Part shown: positions 1 through 6,550 of the stretch, in pieces
Layout of the letters: each line of letters starts with the position of its first letter
Numbering within the stretch: position 1 is the first letter of the stretch
Assembly (NCBI GenBank): GCA_038249175.1
Contig: JBBRWP010000140.1
Location: 1 to 8,566, forward strand
Direction: 5' to 3'
DNA length: 8,566 nt
Source of the DNA: JAEWSN01 sp038249175
Lineage (GTDB): Bacteria; Bacillota; Clostridia; DSM-8532
Translations under genes and position numbers: made by a program
Notes under the pieces: model-generated
What the model saw: the letters and a program-made list of their open reading frames with translations, nothing else
The model's database searches: none
Told to the model about the DNA's origin: nothing

Positions 1-801
1 ATGACCAATTACCATGTCGTCAGTTATGCGGACACCAGAAGTGGCAATAGTAAAAATACCGTTTTGGAAGTTTTCCTGCCGGACGGTCGGTCCACAAAAG
101 CAACATTTGTTGGTGGGGACAGTGAGAATGACCTGGCCGTTGTAAAGATAGATTTGAAAAACTTGCCCATTGCAGAATTGGGAAAATCATCCGATTTGCA
201 GGTGGGTGAACTCGCCGTGGCCATCGGCAATCCGCTTGGCATGGAATTTGCAGGCTCTGTAACCGTTGGTGTGGTTTCGGCCCTGAACCGGAAAATGGGT
301 GGACAGGACACCTCGCTCAACCTGATTCAGACCGATGCAGCCATTAATCCCGGCAATAGCGGGGGTGCACTGGTCAATTCCAAAGGACAGGTGGTTGGCA
401 TTAACACGGTGAAGATTGCTCAGACCGGTGTGGAAGGCCTCGGTTTTGCCATATCGATCGATGATGCAAAACCCATCGTGAATTCACTGATTCTCTATGG
501 TTATGTGAAAAACCGCCCGTATATGGGTATTACAGGCCAGGAAATTTCTGAAGGTATGGCAAATATGTATGGTGTGCCGGTCGGTATTTATGTGACAGAT
601 ATAGATCCTGACGGTGGCGCAGCAAAAGCGGACATCCTGGCAGGAGACATCATCACAACTTTGGCAGACAAGCCTGTGACAACCATGTCAGAGCTCAATG
701 CCATTAAAAAGGCGTATAAATCCGGCGATACCGTGAATATCGGTTTTACAAGAAACAACAAAAAAATGACGGCGAAACTGACCTTTACAGAGGCCAGGTA
801 G
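1..801 (+). CDS. htrA: HtrA/DegP-family serine protease, 5'-truncated by window edge
   Basis: This is the C-terminal 266 residues of a trypsin-like HtrA protease, which degrades or refolds damaged proteins at the outer face of the membrane. The triad is visible: His5 in TNYHVV, Asp44 in ENDLAVVKID and Ser120 in NPGNSGGAL. A PDZ domain follows at about residues 172-262 (YMGITGQ ... PDGGAAKADILAGDIIT) and would bind substrate C-termini. Family members are usually 350-450 residues, with a cytoplasmic N-terminus, one membrane anchor and about 50 further protease residues before the catalytic His. The ATG at base 1 is therefore an internal codon and the true start lies upstream of the window. The stop (799-801) is followed 39 nt later by a strong hairpin terminator, so this gene ends its transcription unit. 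Family assignment is secure; the choice between htrA, degP or degQ names is not. Confidence 0.95.
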   Translation: MTNYHVVSYADTRSGNSKNTVLEVFLPDGRSTKATFVGGDSENDLAVVKIDLKNLPIAELGKSSDLQVGELAVAIGNPLGMEFAGSVTVGVVSALNRKMGGQDTSLNLIQTDAAINPGNSGGALVNSKGQVVGINTVKIAQTGVEGLGFAISIDDAKPIVNSLILYGYVKNRPYMGITGQEISEGMANMYGVPVGIYVTDIDPDGGAAKADILAGDIITTLADKPVTTMSELNAIKKAYKSGDTVNIGFTRNNKKMTAKLTFTEAR

Positions 802-840
802 TCGATTTGAAAAAACCTTTTTAAAATCTTCCTCTTTCAC

Positions 841-877
841 AAAACACCCTGTATACACTTTGTATGCAGGGTGTTTT
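841..877 (+). terminator. Rho-independent terminator after htrA
   Basis: Arms 841-857 and 861-877 form a 17-bp stem with a single G-U wobble and a 3-nt loop (CTT). The right arm ends in GTGTTTT, giving a short U tract, and the left arm begins with AAAA, so the structure could also stop leftward transcription. It lies 39 nt beyond the htrA stop. Confidence 0.85.
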
Positions 878-911
878 ACTGTTATTCAGCCGAGGATGGT
901 CAATACGGCGA

Positions 912-1014
912 ATCAAGTGTCAAATTGCAAATATTTTTATCAGCTAAAAGCCTTTTATATCAATCATTACAGCATGATTTTAATATCGGAGACTTATGCA
1001 ACTTGACACTAGAT
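912..1014. repeat. 103-bp inverted-repeat element (MITE-like)
   Basis: The 18-bp arms 912-929 and 997-1014 are inverted copies with 16/18 matches; the core is AGTGTCAA(A/G)TTGCA. Near the centre, AATCAT (962-967) and ATGATT (974-979) form an inner hairpin. No transposase is encoded and no target duplication is evident. Terminal inverted repeats on a ~100-bp body suggest a miniature mobile element or the deleted remains of an insertion sequence. A structured leader or paired operator for the GH3 remnant downstream is an alternative. The family is not recognised. Confidence 0.5.
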
Positions 1015-1044
1015 CCCGCACCATTTACTTTTCCTGCAAAGTGT

Positions 1045-1069
1045 AGAATTGAAAAACTATTTCAATTCT
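1045..1069. repeat. Palindrome upstream of the GH3 remnant
   Basis: Perfect 10-bp arms AGAATTGAAA (1045-1054) and TTTCAATTCT (1060-1069) flank a 5-nt spacer. It sits 62 nt upstream of the GH3 start codon, so it could be the operator of that once-regulated glycosidase gene. The short T run after it is too weak to call a terminator. Confidence 0.4.
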
Positions 1070-1131
1070 TTGGTAAGATTAAACGCGATATGGGTAGAAA
1101 GAACGTGAATCAGTTTCTGCGGAGGTCTGTT

Positions 1132-1233
1132 ATGACTAAGGATTTACCGGATTTACTCAAACAAATGACACTGGAAGAAAAAGCATCACTCTGTTCGGGA
1201 CATGATTTATGGCATTTAAAGGGGATTGGTTAA
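1132..1233 (+). pseudogene. N-terminal stump of a GH3 beta-glucosidase
   Basis: A 33-codon reading frame starts at ATG 1132 with a good ribosome binding site (GGAGG 1121-1125, 6-nt spacer). It contains LLKQMTLEEKASLCSGHDLW, the characteristic start of clostridial glycoside hydrolase family 3 beta-glucosidases. Intact members run to about 700-900 residues and continue with a conserved GIP...DGPHG segment, but here the frame stops at TAA 1231-1233. No GH3 sequence was recognised in the other frames downstream, so this looks like a deletion rather than a simple frameshift. The same frame is open back to about 871, but that part runs through the htrA terminator and has no family signature, so the gene start is placed at 1132. 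It shows that a carbohydrate-degradation gene was once here. Confidence 0.65.
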
Positions 1234-1388
1234 GAACCGCAATCGGAAAAGGAGATAGTTCGTGCAACATTGCCTTTTTTTAGATTTATGCTGGAAGCCT
1301 GGATTAAAGACAGAAATAAGAATTTTTCTGCTTGCAAAATAATGGTATATCCCACCAAGATACCCGTTGTTATCACAACGGGTGTTCG
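1234..1388. other. Gene-free junction between GH3 stump and the leftward gene series
   Basis: No supported gene is present. A 26-codon GTG frame (1262-1342) with a GGAG upstream has no recognisable protein features. Apart from the hairpin at 1362-1383 nothing else is visible. The GH3 deletion endpoint probably lies at the left edge of this stretch. Confidence 0.4.
1362..1383 (-). terminator. Hairpin just beyond the tocopherol-cyclase-like gene
   Basis: A perfect 9-bp stem (ACCCGTTGT 1362-1370, ACAACGGGT 1375-1383) with a 4-nt loop begins 5 nt after the stop codon of the leftward gene. The minus-strand sequence after it (TATCTTGG) is only mildly U-rich, so termination strength is uncertain. 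Its position at the end of the gene series favours a terminator. Confidence 0.5.
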
Positions 1389-2354
1389 TTATATCCTTAC
1401 CAATTCAATACCACAAGCGCTGCCTTCCCCATCGAACAGCACTTCTCCCGACTTTTTTGTTAAGGTAACCTTGAGAATGCCATCGAGGCCCTCTTTAATG
1501 ACATTGCTCATGTTACCGTTTTTGGGTGCTTTTAACGCACCACCACCGAAAATATTTGCCTGCAGTTTTAAAGCGAGCGCTCCTTTTTCAATAAGGATAT
1601 CAATTTGATGTTCTGAGGTTTTCATATCAACCAATCGACTTCGGTTGTACGTTGCAAACCGGTATTCTTCTCCCTTAACGGTGAGGTTACAGATAAATCC
1701 CTGAAATGAGGTATGCCAAAATGGTATATTGGCAACAGAACACATGATACTGGTCCCTGACACGGCAAAATGGTTGGATTGCAGCCAAATGTATTCTTTT
1801 GGAAAAGAGTGTCCCCAGTCTTTTTCGATGTACCCTTTTCCGTTATCAAAGTCTATGGTCTTCTGATTGTAGACAAGTGAACCGCTGGTGCTATGAACCA
1901 TACTGATGACACCATGATAGCATTCCATAAACGGCAGGTATGCGAAAGGTCCCATGATATTCGGAGAAATGATACTTGTATTTATTTTGGCAAAGGTTGT
2001 GAAAGCGATTTTCCCGTGAAGGGAGAATGGTTCGTCAAAGAGGTGAAGCTCTATACCAGCCTCGCTAAATACATTATCACCAATTTTGAGAACAAATGGG
2101 TTATCCTGATATATAAAATTTTCGATTGGAAATTGATAGTAATGTGTTTCATGTTTTGGCCCGGATATGCTCTGGGTATTGATGATCGTTTGAACAAATG
2201 CATGGCTGTTCTGATTGCCTATTGTGATACCAGGGATCACACTGATTGAACTCTCTAAATCTTTGGATACTTGTTTAAAATACCAGCCCTCAAAATAGTT
2301 TTTTTTCTGTTTTCTTCCTTGAAACAATAAAGGTTCATCGATATATTTTCGCAT
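1389..2354 (-). CDS. Tocopherol-cyclase-like / CrtC-related lipocalin-fold protein
   Basis: A 321-residue protein with the signatures of the tocopherol cyclase-like family (Pfam Tocopherol_cycl). These are YFEGWYFKQV (20-29), an aromatic PFAYLPFMECYHGV stretch (136-149), and GYIEKDWGHSFP (174-185) followed by WLQSNHF. Length and motif order fit the whole family. Plant members cyclise prenylated quinols and related bacterial proteins act on carotenoids, but the role in heterotrophic bacteria is undefined. No signal peptide is evident. The start is the ATG at 2354, with GGAGG at 2363-2367 and an 8-nt spacer; an in-frame ATG at 2396 lies in remnant sequence and lacks such a site. It is the last gene of the leftward series, about 300 nt after the MFS gene, and the intervening remnant makes co-transcription uncertain. 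Family call good, substrate unknown. Confidence 0.82.
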   Translation of the reverse strand: MRKYIDEPLLFQGRKQKKNYFEGWYFKQVSKDLESSISVIPGITIGNQNSHAFVQTIINTQSISGPKHETHYYQFPIENFIYQDNPFVLKIGDNVFSEAGIELHLFDEPFSLHGKIAFTTFAKINTSIISPNIMGPFAYLPFMECYHGVISMVHSTSGSLVYNQKTIDFDNGKGYIEKDWGHSFPKEYIWLQSNHFAVSGTSIMCSVANIPFWHTSFQGFICNLTVKGEEYRFATYNRSRLVDMKTSEHQIDILIEKGALALKLQANIFGGGALKAPKNGNMSNVIKEGLDGILKVTLTKKSGEVLFDGEGSACGIELVRI

Positions 2355-2402
2355 GTTGTTATCCTCCAAGAAGGGTGAAATATGGTTTTTTTCCATCCCG
2401 GT

Positions 2403-2639
2403 CTAATTTGCCCACAATTTCCCGTACGTCCAGTACCATCCAAAGAGGTCACTGCTGGCGCAGCCGTGTGCATCGGAAACACCGATAATGGGGATGGTTC
2501 ACCCTTTGGCGCGTTCCTCATGGTAGCGGGTTACTTGCAGGGTATTACTTTCCACCTCATTTTCTCTATTTAAAAATAGGTTCGATTCAGGTTGCTCATT
2601 GAGAATTAATTGCTGTGTGTAACAGTCATTAGTTGTCAT
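2403..2639 (-). pseudogene. Broken fragment of a PHP/metallohydrolase-like gene
   Basis: On the minus strand one frame reads ...LQVTRYHEERAKG (46 codons from ATG 2639), then TGA at 2501-2499. It continues in the same frame as TIPIIGVSDAHGC followed by SSDLFGWYW and ends at TAG 2405-2403. Both halves together resemble the C-terminal part of PHP-type metal-dependent hydrolases (CehA/McbA-like), in which an SDAHG segment supplies a metal ligand. An in-frame stop in the middle and loss of the rest mark it as a decayed gene. The upstream limit is uncertain: ATG 2639 lies just after the MFS stop and may simply be where the preserved fragment begins. The same frame continues through the second stop into the start region of the tocopherol-cyclase-like gene. 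The family call rests on one motif. Confidence 0.5.
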
Positions 2640-2662
2640 CAAACAAATCATTTCTTGAATGG

Positions 2663-4048
2663 TTATGCAACACGTTTTTTATTCACGATAGCAACCGCAC
2701 AGCCAACCGCTGCTGCCAGAAAAATAAGCCCCAATACGACAAAGCCGACTTCATAGCTGTACTTGTCGCTCAATGCGCCTATAGTGGGAGGACCGAAGGT
2801 TTGACCAACATCCATTAAGGTGCTGAGAATACCCAAAGAAGCGCCCAGTTGACCAATTTTGGCCACATCGGCGGCCAATGCGCTGGTTGCCGATGTAATG
2901 AGGGCAAAGCCCATGCCGAACAGTAGCATGAAAGATACAATGGCGGCAATGGCATGGATGGTGCCCAGCAAAAAGAGGGCAGCAGTGCAGGCGATGAGGC
3001 CGGCAATCATCATGGGGAGGCGCCCTAATTTGTCAGAAGCCCGCCCGAAAATCGGCTTAAATAGGATGGTGCCCACCAGTTGAACCCCAAGCAACACCCC
3101 GATTTGACTGGCATTCATGCCATGGCCTTTGGCGTACAGCGGGAAAACCATTTCAAATGCGCCGTAAGAAAAGTAGGCGCAGGCATCAAGAATGCCAACG
3201 AAAAGCAGGGGTTTATAGCTCAATAAGCTCCATAATTTTTTAAAGAAGGATTGCTTCGCCGGGACATGTCCCTTGGGTTCATCGGGGTTGTCGGCTTCTT
3301 TACCATCATCCGGAAGCGGGCTCATCGTAGACAACACAGGATTTGCTGCTGCGGTGGTTTCAGATAAGCTTTTTGGTTCGTGGCTGTTTTTGTCAGTTTT
3401 CTGTTTGCCTTCATGCAACGCTGGCATATTTTTTTCTATGGGCTTGTCGGTTTCGACAATTGCAGCATCTCTTTTCTCTGTTTTTCTTTGCCACGAAAAA
3501 AACCAAACAACAGCAAGCAATGCAAGGATGCCACCGGCTGCGGCAATCAGGTAGACCGTGGTTGAACCGCCCAAATCGTAGGCGGTTCCCCCGACAGTTG
3601 GTGCCAAAGCACGGCCAATGAGGGTAAAGGAGGAATATAAAGATAAATTTTGGCCTGTGTTCTTTTTACTGAAGGCAGCAATGGTGGCCATCGCAACCGG
3701 TCCAAACGCTGCTGTTGCAAAGCCATGGTAAAAGCGGGCAAGACCCAGCCCAAGCGGATCGGTGACCGCCAGATAGAAAAAGGGTGCAGAGGCAAAAACC
3801 AACAGAGAAGCAATGAGGATCTTTTTATAGCCGAAGCGGTCGGCCAAATCTCCGGCCAGGTAGCTGATAAAAATGCCGGGGATAGTGGAAGCGGAAGCAA
3901 TTAAACCAATCTGTGCACCACTTGCGCCCAAATTTTTCGCAAAAATGGGCAGGATGGGTGACTTGGAAATGGTGGATGAAAAAATGGCCAGTGCGCCGCA
4001 GGCGCCCAGCATCAAAATCATCTGCATGTTCTTTGGGATTTTTTTCAT
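2663..4048 (-). CDS. Major facilitator superfamily transporter with long central loop
   Basis: A 461-residue integral membrane protein with about twelve hydrophobic segments in two halves. The MFS loop 2-3 signature GDLADRFGYKK is at 66-76 and its counterpart GRASDKLGRLP at 335-345. The halves are joined by an unusually long polar segment (about 187-280) rich in Lys, Glu, Asp and Pro, predicted to be cytoplasmic. The general shape resembles drug/metabolite and sugar efflux or uptake MFS proteins; the substrate cannot be assigned. The start is ATG 4048; AAAGGA lies about 12 nt upstream, which is rather distant. A GTG at 4081 in frame has no ribosome binding site and sits at the edge of a palindrome. 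It follows the dehydrogenase by 120 nt on the same strand, suggesting a shared pathway, with the palindrome at 4084-4118 between them. Confidence 0.9.
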   Translation of the reverse strand: MKKIPKNMQMILMLGACGALAIFSSTISKSPILPIFAKNLGASGAQIGLIASASTIPGIFISYLAGDLADRFGYKKILIASLLVFASAPFFYLAVTDPLGLGLARFYHGFATAAFGPVAMATIAAFSKKNTGQNLSLYSSFTLIGRALAPTVGGTAYDLGGSTTVYLIAAAGGILALLAVVWFFSWQRKTEKRDAAIVETDKPIEKNMPALHEGKQKTDKNSHEPKSLSETTAAANPVLSTMSPLPDDGKEADNPDEPKGHVPAKQSFFKKLWSLLSYKPLLFVGILDACAYFSYGAFEMVFPLYAKGHGMNASQIGVLLGVQLVGTILFKPIFGRASDKLGRLPMMIAGLIACTAALFLLGTIHAIAAIVSFMLLFGMGFALITSATSALAADVAKIGQLGASLGILSTLMDVGQTFGPPTIGALSDKYSYEVGFVVLGLIFLAAAVGCAVAIVNKKRVA

Positions 4049-4083
4049 AAGGACTAAAATTCCTTTCGCTTCGTTAGGCACGA

Positions 4084-4118
4084 AAAGATATGAAAATGTT
4101 GAACATTTTCATATCTTT
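4084..4118. promoter_or_regulatory. 35-bp perfect palindrome between dehydrogenase and MFS genes
   Basis: Arms AAAGATATGAAAATGTT (4084-4100) and AACATTTTCATATCTTT (4102-4118) match at all 17 positions around one central base. It lies 50 nt after the dehydrogenase stop and 35 nt before the MFS start codon. It could be an operator controlling the transporter, or an AT-rich terminator/attenuator for leftward transcription: the minus strand reads CTTTTCG on leaving the stem. RNA-end protection is a third possibility. Confidence 0.6.
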
Positions 4119-4168
4119 ACCACGTTCTACTGTGTTTTGCAGGCAATGGTTGTTGTCAGTGGTGTGTC

Positions 4169-5215
4169 CTACTCAAAAGCAATAACGGTTTTTATAATAT
4201 CTTTCTTATTCTCCACTGAAAAGCGCATGGCCTCGGCCGTTTGCTCAAAGGGGAAAATATTGGTGACAATTTTTTCTATGGGAACCAAACCGGAGGCAAC
4301 GGCACGAATGACCACAGGGTAAAGGTTGCGGTAGCGGAAAACTGTATGAATCGAAGCTTCTTTACCCATCAATGCCCCCAAATCGAAGGGAATGACTGGA
4401 TTCGGCGACATACCCACCAGCACAATACGGCCGCCTCTGGCCACGAGTTCCACCGTTTGCTTTGTGGCGGCAGCACTGCCGGCTGTTTCTAAAACACAGT
4501 CTACACCACGACCCTTTGTCGCTTGCATTAAGGCTTCCGGTACATTTTCGGTGTCCGCTTTCCATACAATATCGGCACCCATCTCTTTGGCCATGGCCAG
4601 CCTTTTTTCCAAGACATCGGTCATATAAACAGTGGCTGCACCACGGGCTTTTAATGCAAACAAGGTGCATAAACCAATACAGCCGGCACCTAGGACAGCA
4701 GCGGTTTCACCCACCTGCACGTTTCCCTGGGCTGCGGCATGGAAGCCCACAGACAAGGGTTCTATAAGAGCACCTTCCATGGTATTCATGTTTTCCGGCA
4801 AGGGGAAAATAACTTCTGCCGGATAGGCCACATATTCGCAAAAAGCGCCATCGTAGGGGGGCGTTGCCATAAAAACAACGTCCGGGCAAAGGTTATAACG
4901 GCCGGAGCGGCAGAATTCACACGTGCCGCAGGTATAACCGGGTTCAATGGCCACTTTGTCTCCGACCGAAAAGCCGGAAACTGCACTGCCCCATGAGACT
5001 ACTTCGCCACCACATTCATGGCCTAGAATCATGGGTTTATCGACCACATAGGAGCCGATGCGGCCATGTTCGTAATAGTGTAAGTCTGAACCGCAGATAC
5101 CCACGTGCTTTACTTTGACCAGCACTTCATTGTCTTTGGGTGTCGGTATGGGCCGGGTCTGCATCTCAATTTGTCCAATGCCTGTCATAACAGCGGCTTT
5201 CATTGTTTTTTCCAT
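4169..5215 (-). CDS. Zinc-dependent polyol (sorbitol/L-iditol-type) dehydrogenase
   Basis: A 348-residue medium-chain dehydrogenase/reductase of the sorbitol/xylitol dehydrogenase branch, expected to oxidise a secondary alcohol of a polyol or sugar derivative with NAD in the cytoplasm. Catalytic zinc ligands are visible as Cys41 (GICGSD), His66-Glu67 (LGHE) and Glu152 (IEPLSVGFHA). The four structural-zinc cysteines are 96, 99, 102 and 110. The Rossmann motif GAGCIG is at 175-180, and Asp199 at the end of the next strand favours NAD over NADP. Length is typical. The start at 5215 is set by AGGAGG at 5223-5228 with a 7-nt spacer; Met5 would be too far from it. It lies between the UroD-like and MFS genes on the same strand. 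The fold and cofactor are well supported; the exact polyol is not. Confidence 0.92.
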   Translation of the reverse strand: MEKTMKAAVMTGIGQIEMQTRPIPTPKDNEVLVKVKHVGICGSDLHYYEHGRIGSYVVDKPMILGHECGGEVVSWGSAVSGFSVGDKVAIEPGYTCGTCEFCRSGRYNLCPDVVFMATPPYDGAFCEYVAYPAEVIFPLPENMNTMEGALIEPLSVGFHAAAQGNVQVGETAAVLGAGCIGLCTLFALKARGAATVYMTDVLEKRLAMAKEMGADIVWKADTENVPEALMQATKGRGVDCVLETAGSAAATKQTVELVARGGRIVLVGMSPNPVIPFDLGALMGKEASIHTVFRYRNLYPVVIRAVASGLVPIEKIVTNIFPFEQTAEAMRFSVENKKDIIKTVIAFE

Positions 5216-5279
5216 TGTTTTTCCTCCTGTGAATCTTCCGGTTTCAGTTTAACAGCAGTTTTGTTCTGATTCTGTTCTC

Positions 5280-5285
5280 ATTATA
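5280..5285 (-). promoter_or_regulatory. Candidate -10 box for dehydrogenase transcription
   Basis: A perfect TATAAT on the minus strand lies 64 nt upstream of the dehydrogenase start. No convincing -35 box is found at 16-18 bp (best candidates resemble GACCAA), so an activator or read-through from the UroD-like gene may be needed. Confidence 0.3.
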
Positions 5286-5371
5286 TTCAAGTGCTGTGTC
5301 GGCTTGGTCGTTGAACGGCTTAGCGGCCATGGTTTCTAGCAAACCAGTTGGTTTCGTGTTTGTACACCGTC

Positions 5372-5394
5372 ATTTTTCGACAGCTAAACGGCAG
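5372..5394 (-). repeat. Duplicated copy of the UroD-like gene's 3' end
   Basis: The 23-nt segment 5372-5394 matches 5416-5438 at 22 positions, in the same orientation, 44 nt apart. Read on the minus strand both encode CRLAVEK followed by a stop: TAA in the intact gene, TGA in this copy. The one difference is a silent GTT/GTC change. This suggests the tail of a second, diverged copy of the gene left behind by recombination, or a short tandem duplication. Confidence 0.6.
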
Positions 5395-5413
5395 ATAGAT
5401 TGACAACCTGGTA

Positions 5414-6523
5414 TTATTTTTCAACAGCTAAACGGCAGTATTTTTCAAGCAGAATCATGTAGTCCAGATACTGTTCCAGCGAAACATCCGGCGGTGTCTG
5501 GTGATCGACAGATGGGATGAAGCCACCGGTTTTCATGGTGGGCAAAAGCCGGATAAATTCATTTTCCATGGCTTCCTTGCCTTCTTTCATAATCATCTTA
5601 TCAAAGGCGCCGATCATCAGCAAGTTTGGATGGTCACGTCTGAGTTGCGCCACATCACAGCCCGCCTGACGCTCCAAGGGTAAAATGCCTTCAATGCCAG
5701 CGTTCAAGAGCCAGGGAACCATTTCAGATACTTCACCGTCTGAATCAATGATGACACGAATGCCCTTTTCTTTGAGCGTGGGTATAACCTTGTCATAACC
5801 CGGTTTCAAGAAGGTATTGAAAAGATTTTCTGATAGCATGGGGCCAAGGTTGTAAGACATGTCTTCGGCAAAGGTCATAAAATCCGGTGTCAAAATTTCA
5901 CAGAAGGCATCAATGACACGCAGGCAGTAGTTCGCCTGGTCGGCCACAATGCGATGCATCAGTTCCGGTTCATCCACAAAAGCGTACAGGTGGTCTTCAA
6001 TACCAAAGAGAACACGCGGCCACCAGAAAAAACCTTCCAGCGTCAGCCATACAAGAACTTCGCCCTTTTCATAATTTTCTTTGAGACTTAAGAGGCTGTC
6101 TTTAACATTCTTGATGGGTTCTTCCAGATAAAGATAGGGGAGCAGGGCTTCATAAGAGGCAGTATCCGTTACAGGTCCCTGGCCATGGGCCATTTCTGGA
6201 AAACCGGATTTTTTGCCACCAATCCAGAATTGTCGCCAGGGGTCATGGCCGAAACGATCGCGCAGCAGATCCAGGTCTATGGGTGTGCTGATCTCGTCCG
6301 AGGAAGTTCCGTTGGGAACGCAATAGATGGCATTGGCCGAAGCTAGGGCTTCATGGCTCTTGTCTGCGTTATAAAAATCAGACAAACCCTCCGTGCCCCA
6401 GCGGTTCAAGGTTTTATCCCACCAACTGGCCCATTCTGTCATGGGCAGGCGATCCGGCATATCGGCAGATCCGGATTCTTTTGAAAATTGCATGGTTTTT
6501 TGGAAACGTTGTCTTGCGTTCAT
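5414..6523 (-). CDS. Uroporphyrinogen-decarboxylase-family (UroD-like) protein
   Basis: A 369-residue UroD-fold (TIM barrel) protein of the branch found in anaerobe gene clusters, distinct from haem-pathway HemE. Segments typical of the branch are NARQRFQKTM at the N-terminus, FAEDMSYN (218-225), IIDSDGEVSEMVPWLL (258-273), GILPLERQAGCDV (279-291), IGAFDK (304-309) and SVDHQTPPDVSLEQYLDY (338-355). Related corrinoid methyltransferases (MtaA/CmuA type) carry a His-x-Cys zinc site. Here the corresponding region seems to read DSDG, so zinc-based methyl transfer is doubtful and the reaction is unknown. The start at 6523 is fixed by AGGAGG (6530-6535) with a 6-nt spacer; the frame is open to 6556 with only a GTG. 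It is first in the leftward series, about 200 nt ahead of the dehydrogenase. A bicyclic inverted-repeat structure lies immediately upstream. Confidence 0.85.
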   Translation of the reverse strand: MNARQRFQKTMQFSKESGSADMPDRLPMTEWASWWDKTLNRWGTEGLSDFYNADKSHEALASANAIYCVPNGTSSDEISTPIDLDLLRDRFGHDPWRQFWIGGKKSGFPEMAHGQGPVTDTASYEALLPYLYLEEPIKNVKDSLLSLKENYEKGEVLVWLTLEGFFWWPRVLFGIEDHLYAFVDEPELMHRIVADQANYCLRVIDAFCEILTPDFMTFAEDMSYNLGPMLSENLFNTFLKPGYDKVIPTLKEKGIRVIIDSDGEVSEMVPWLLNAGIEGILPLERQAGCDVAQLRRDHPNLLMIGAFDKMIMKEGKEAMENEFIRLLPTMKTGGFIPSVDHQTPPDVSLEQYLDYMILLEKYCRLAVEK

Positions 6524-6550
6524 TAGAAACCTCCTATTGCATAAAGTGAA

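Noticed and set aside
871..1131. Plus-strand open frame upstream of and continuous with the GH3 stump
   Set aside because: It begins with a GTG inside the htrA terminator, crosses the 103-bp inverted-repeat element and has no ribosome binding site or family signature. Only the part from 1132 is supported.
1262..1342. 26-codon GTG frame with a GGAG upstream
   Set aside because: Too short, no conserved features, and located in a probable deletion junction.
1893..2249. 118-codon plus-strand open frame
   Set aside because: It lies entirely antisense to the tocopherol-cyclase-like gene and has no ribosome binding site or recognisable motif.
3873..4322. 149-codon plus-strand open frame
   Set aside because: It is antisense to the MFS start, the palindrome and the dehydrogenase end; composition follows the genes on the other strand and no start signal is seen.
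5341..5354. AAACCA/TGGTTT small palindrome as a LacI-type operator
   Set aside because: Arms of six bases with a two-base centre are common by chance and do not match the usual central CG of LacI-family sites.
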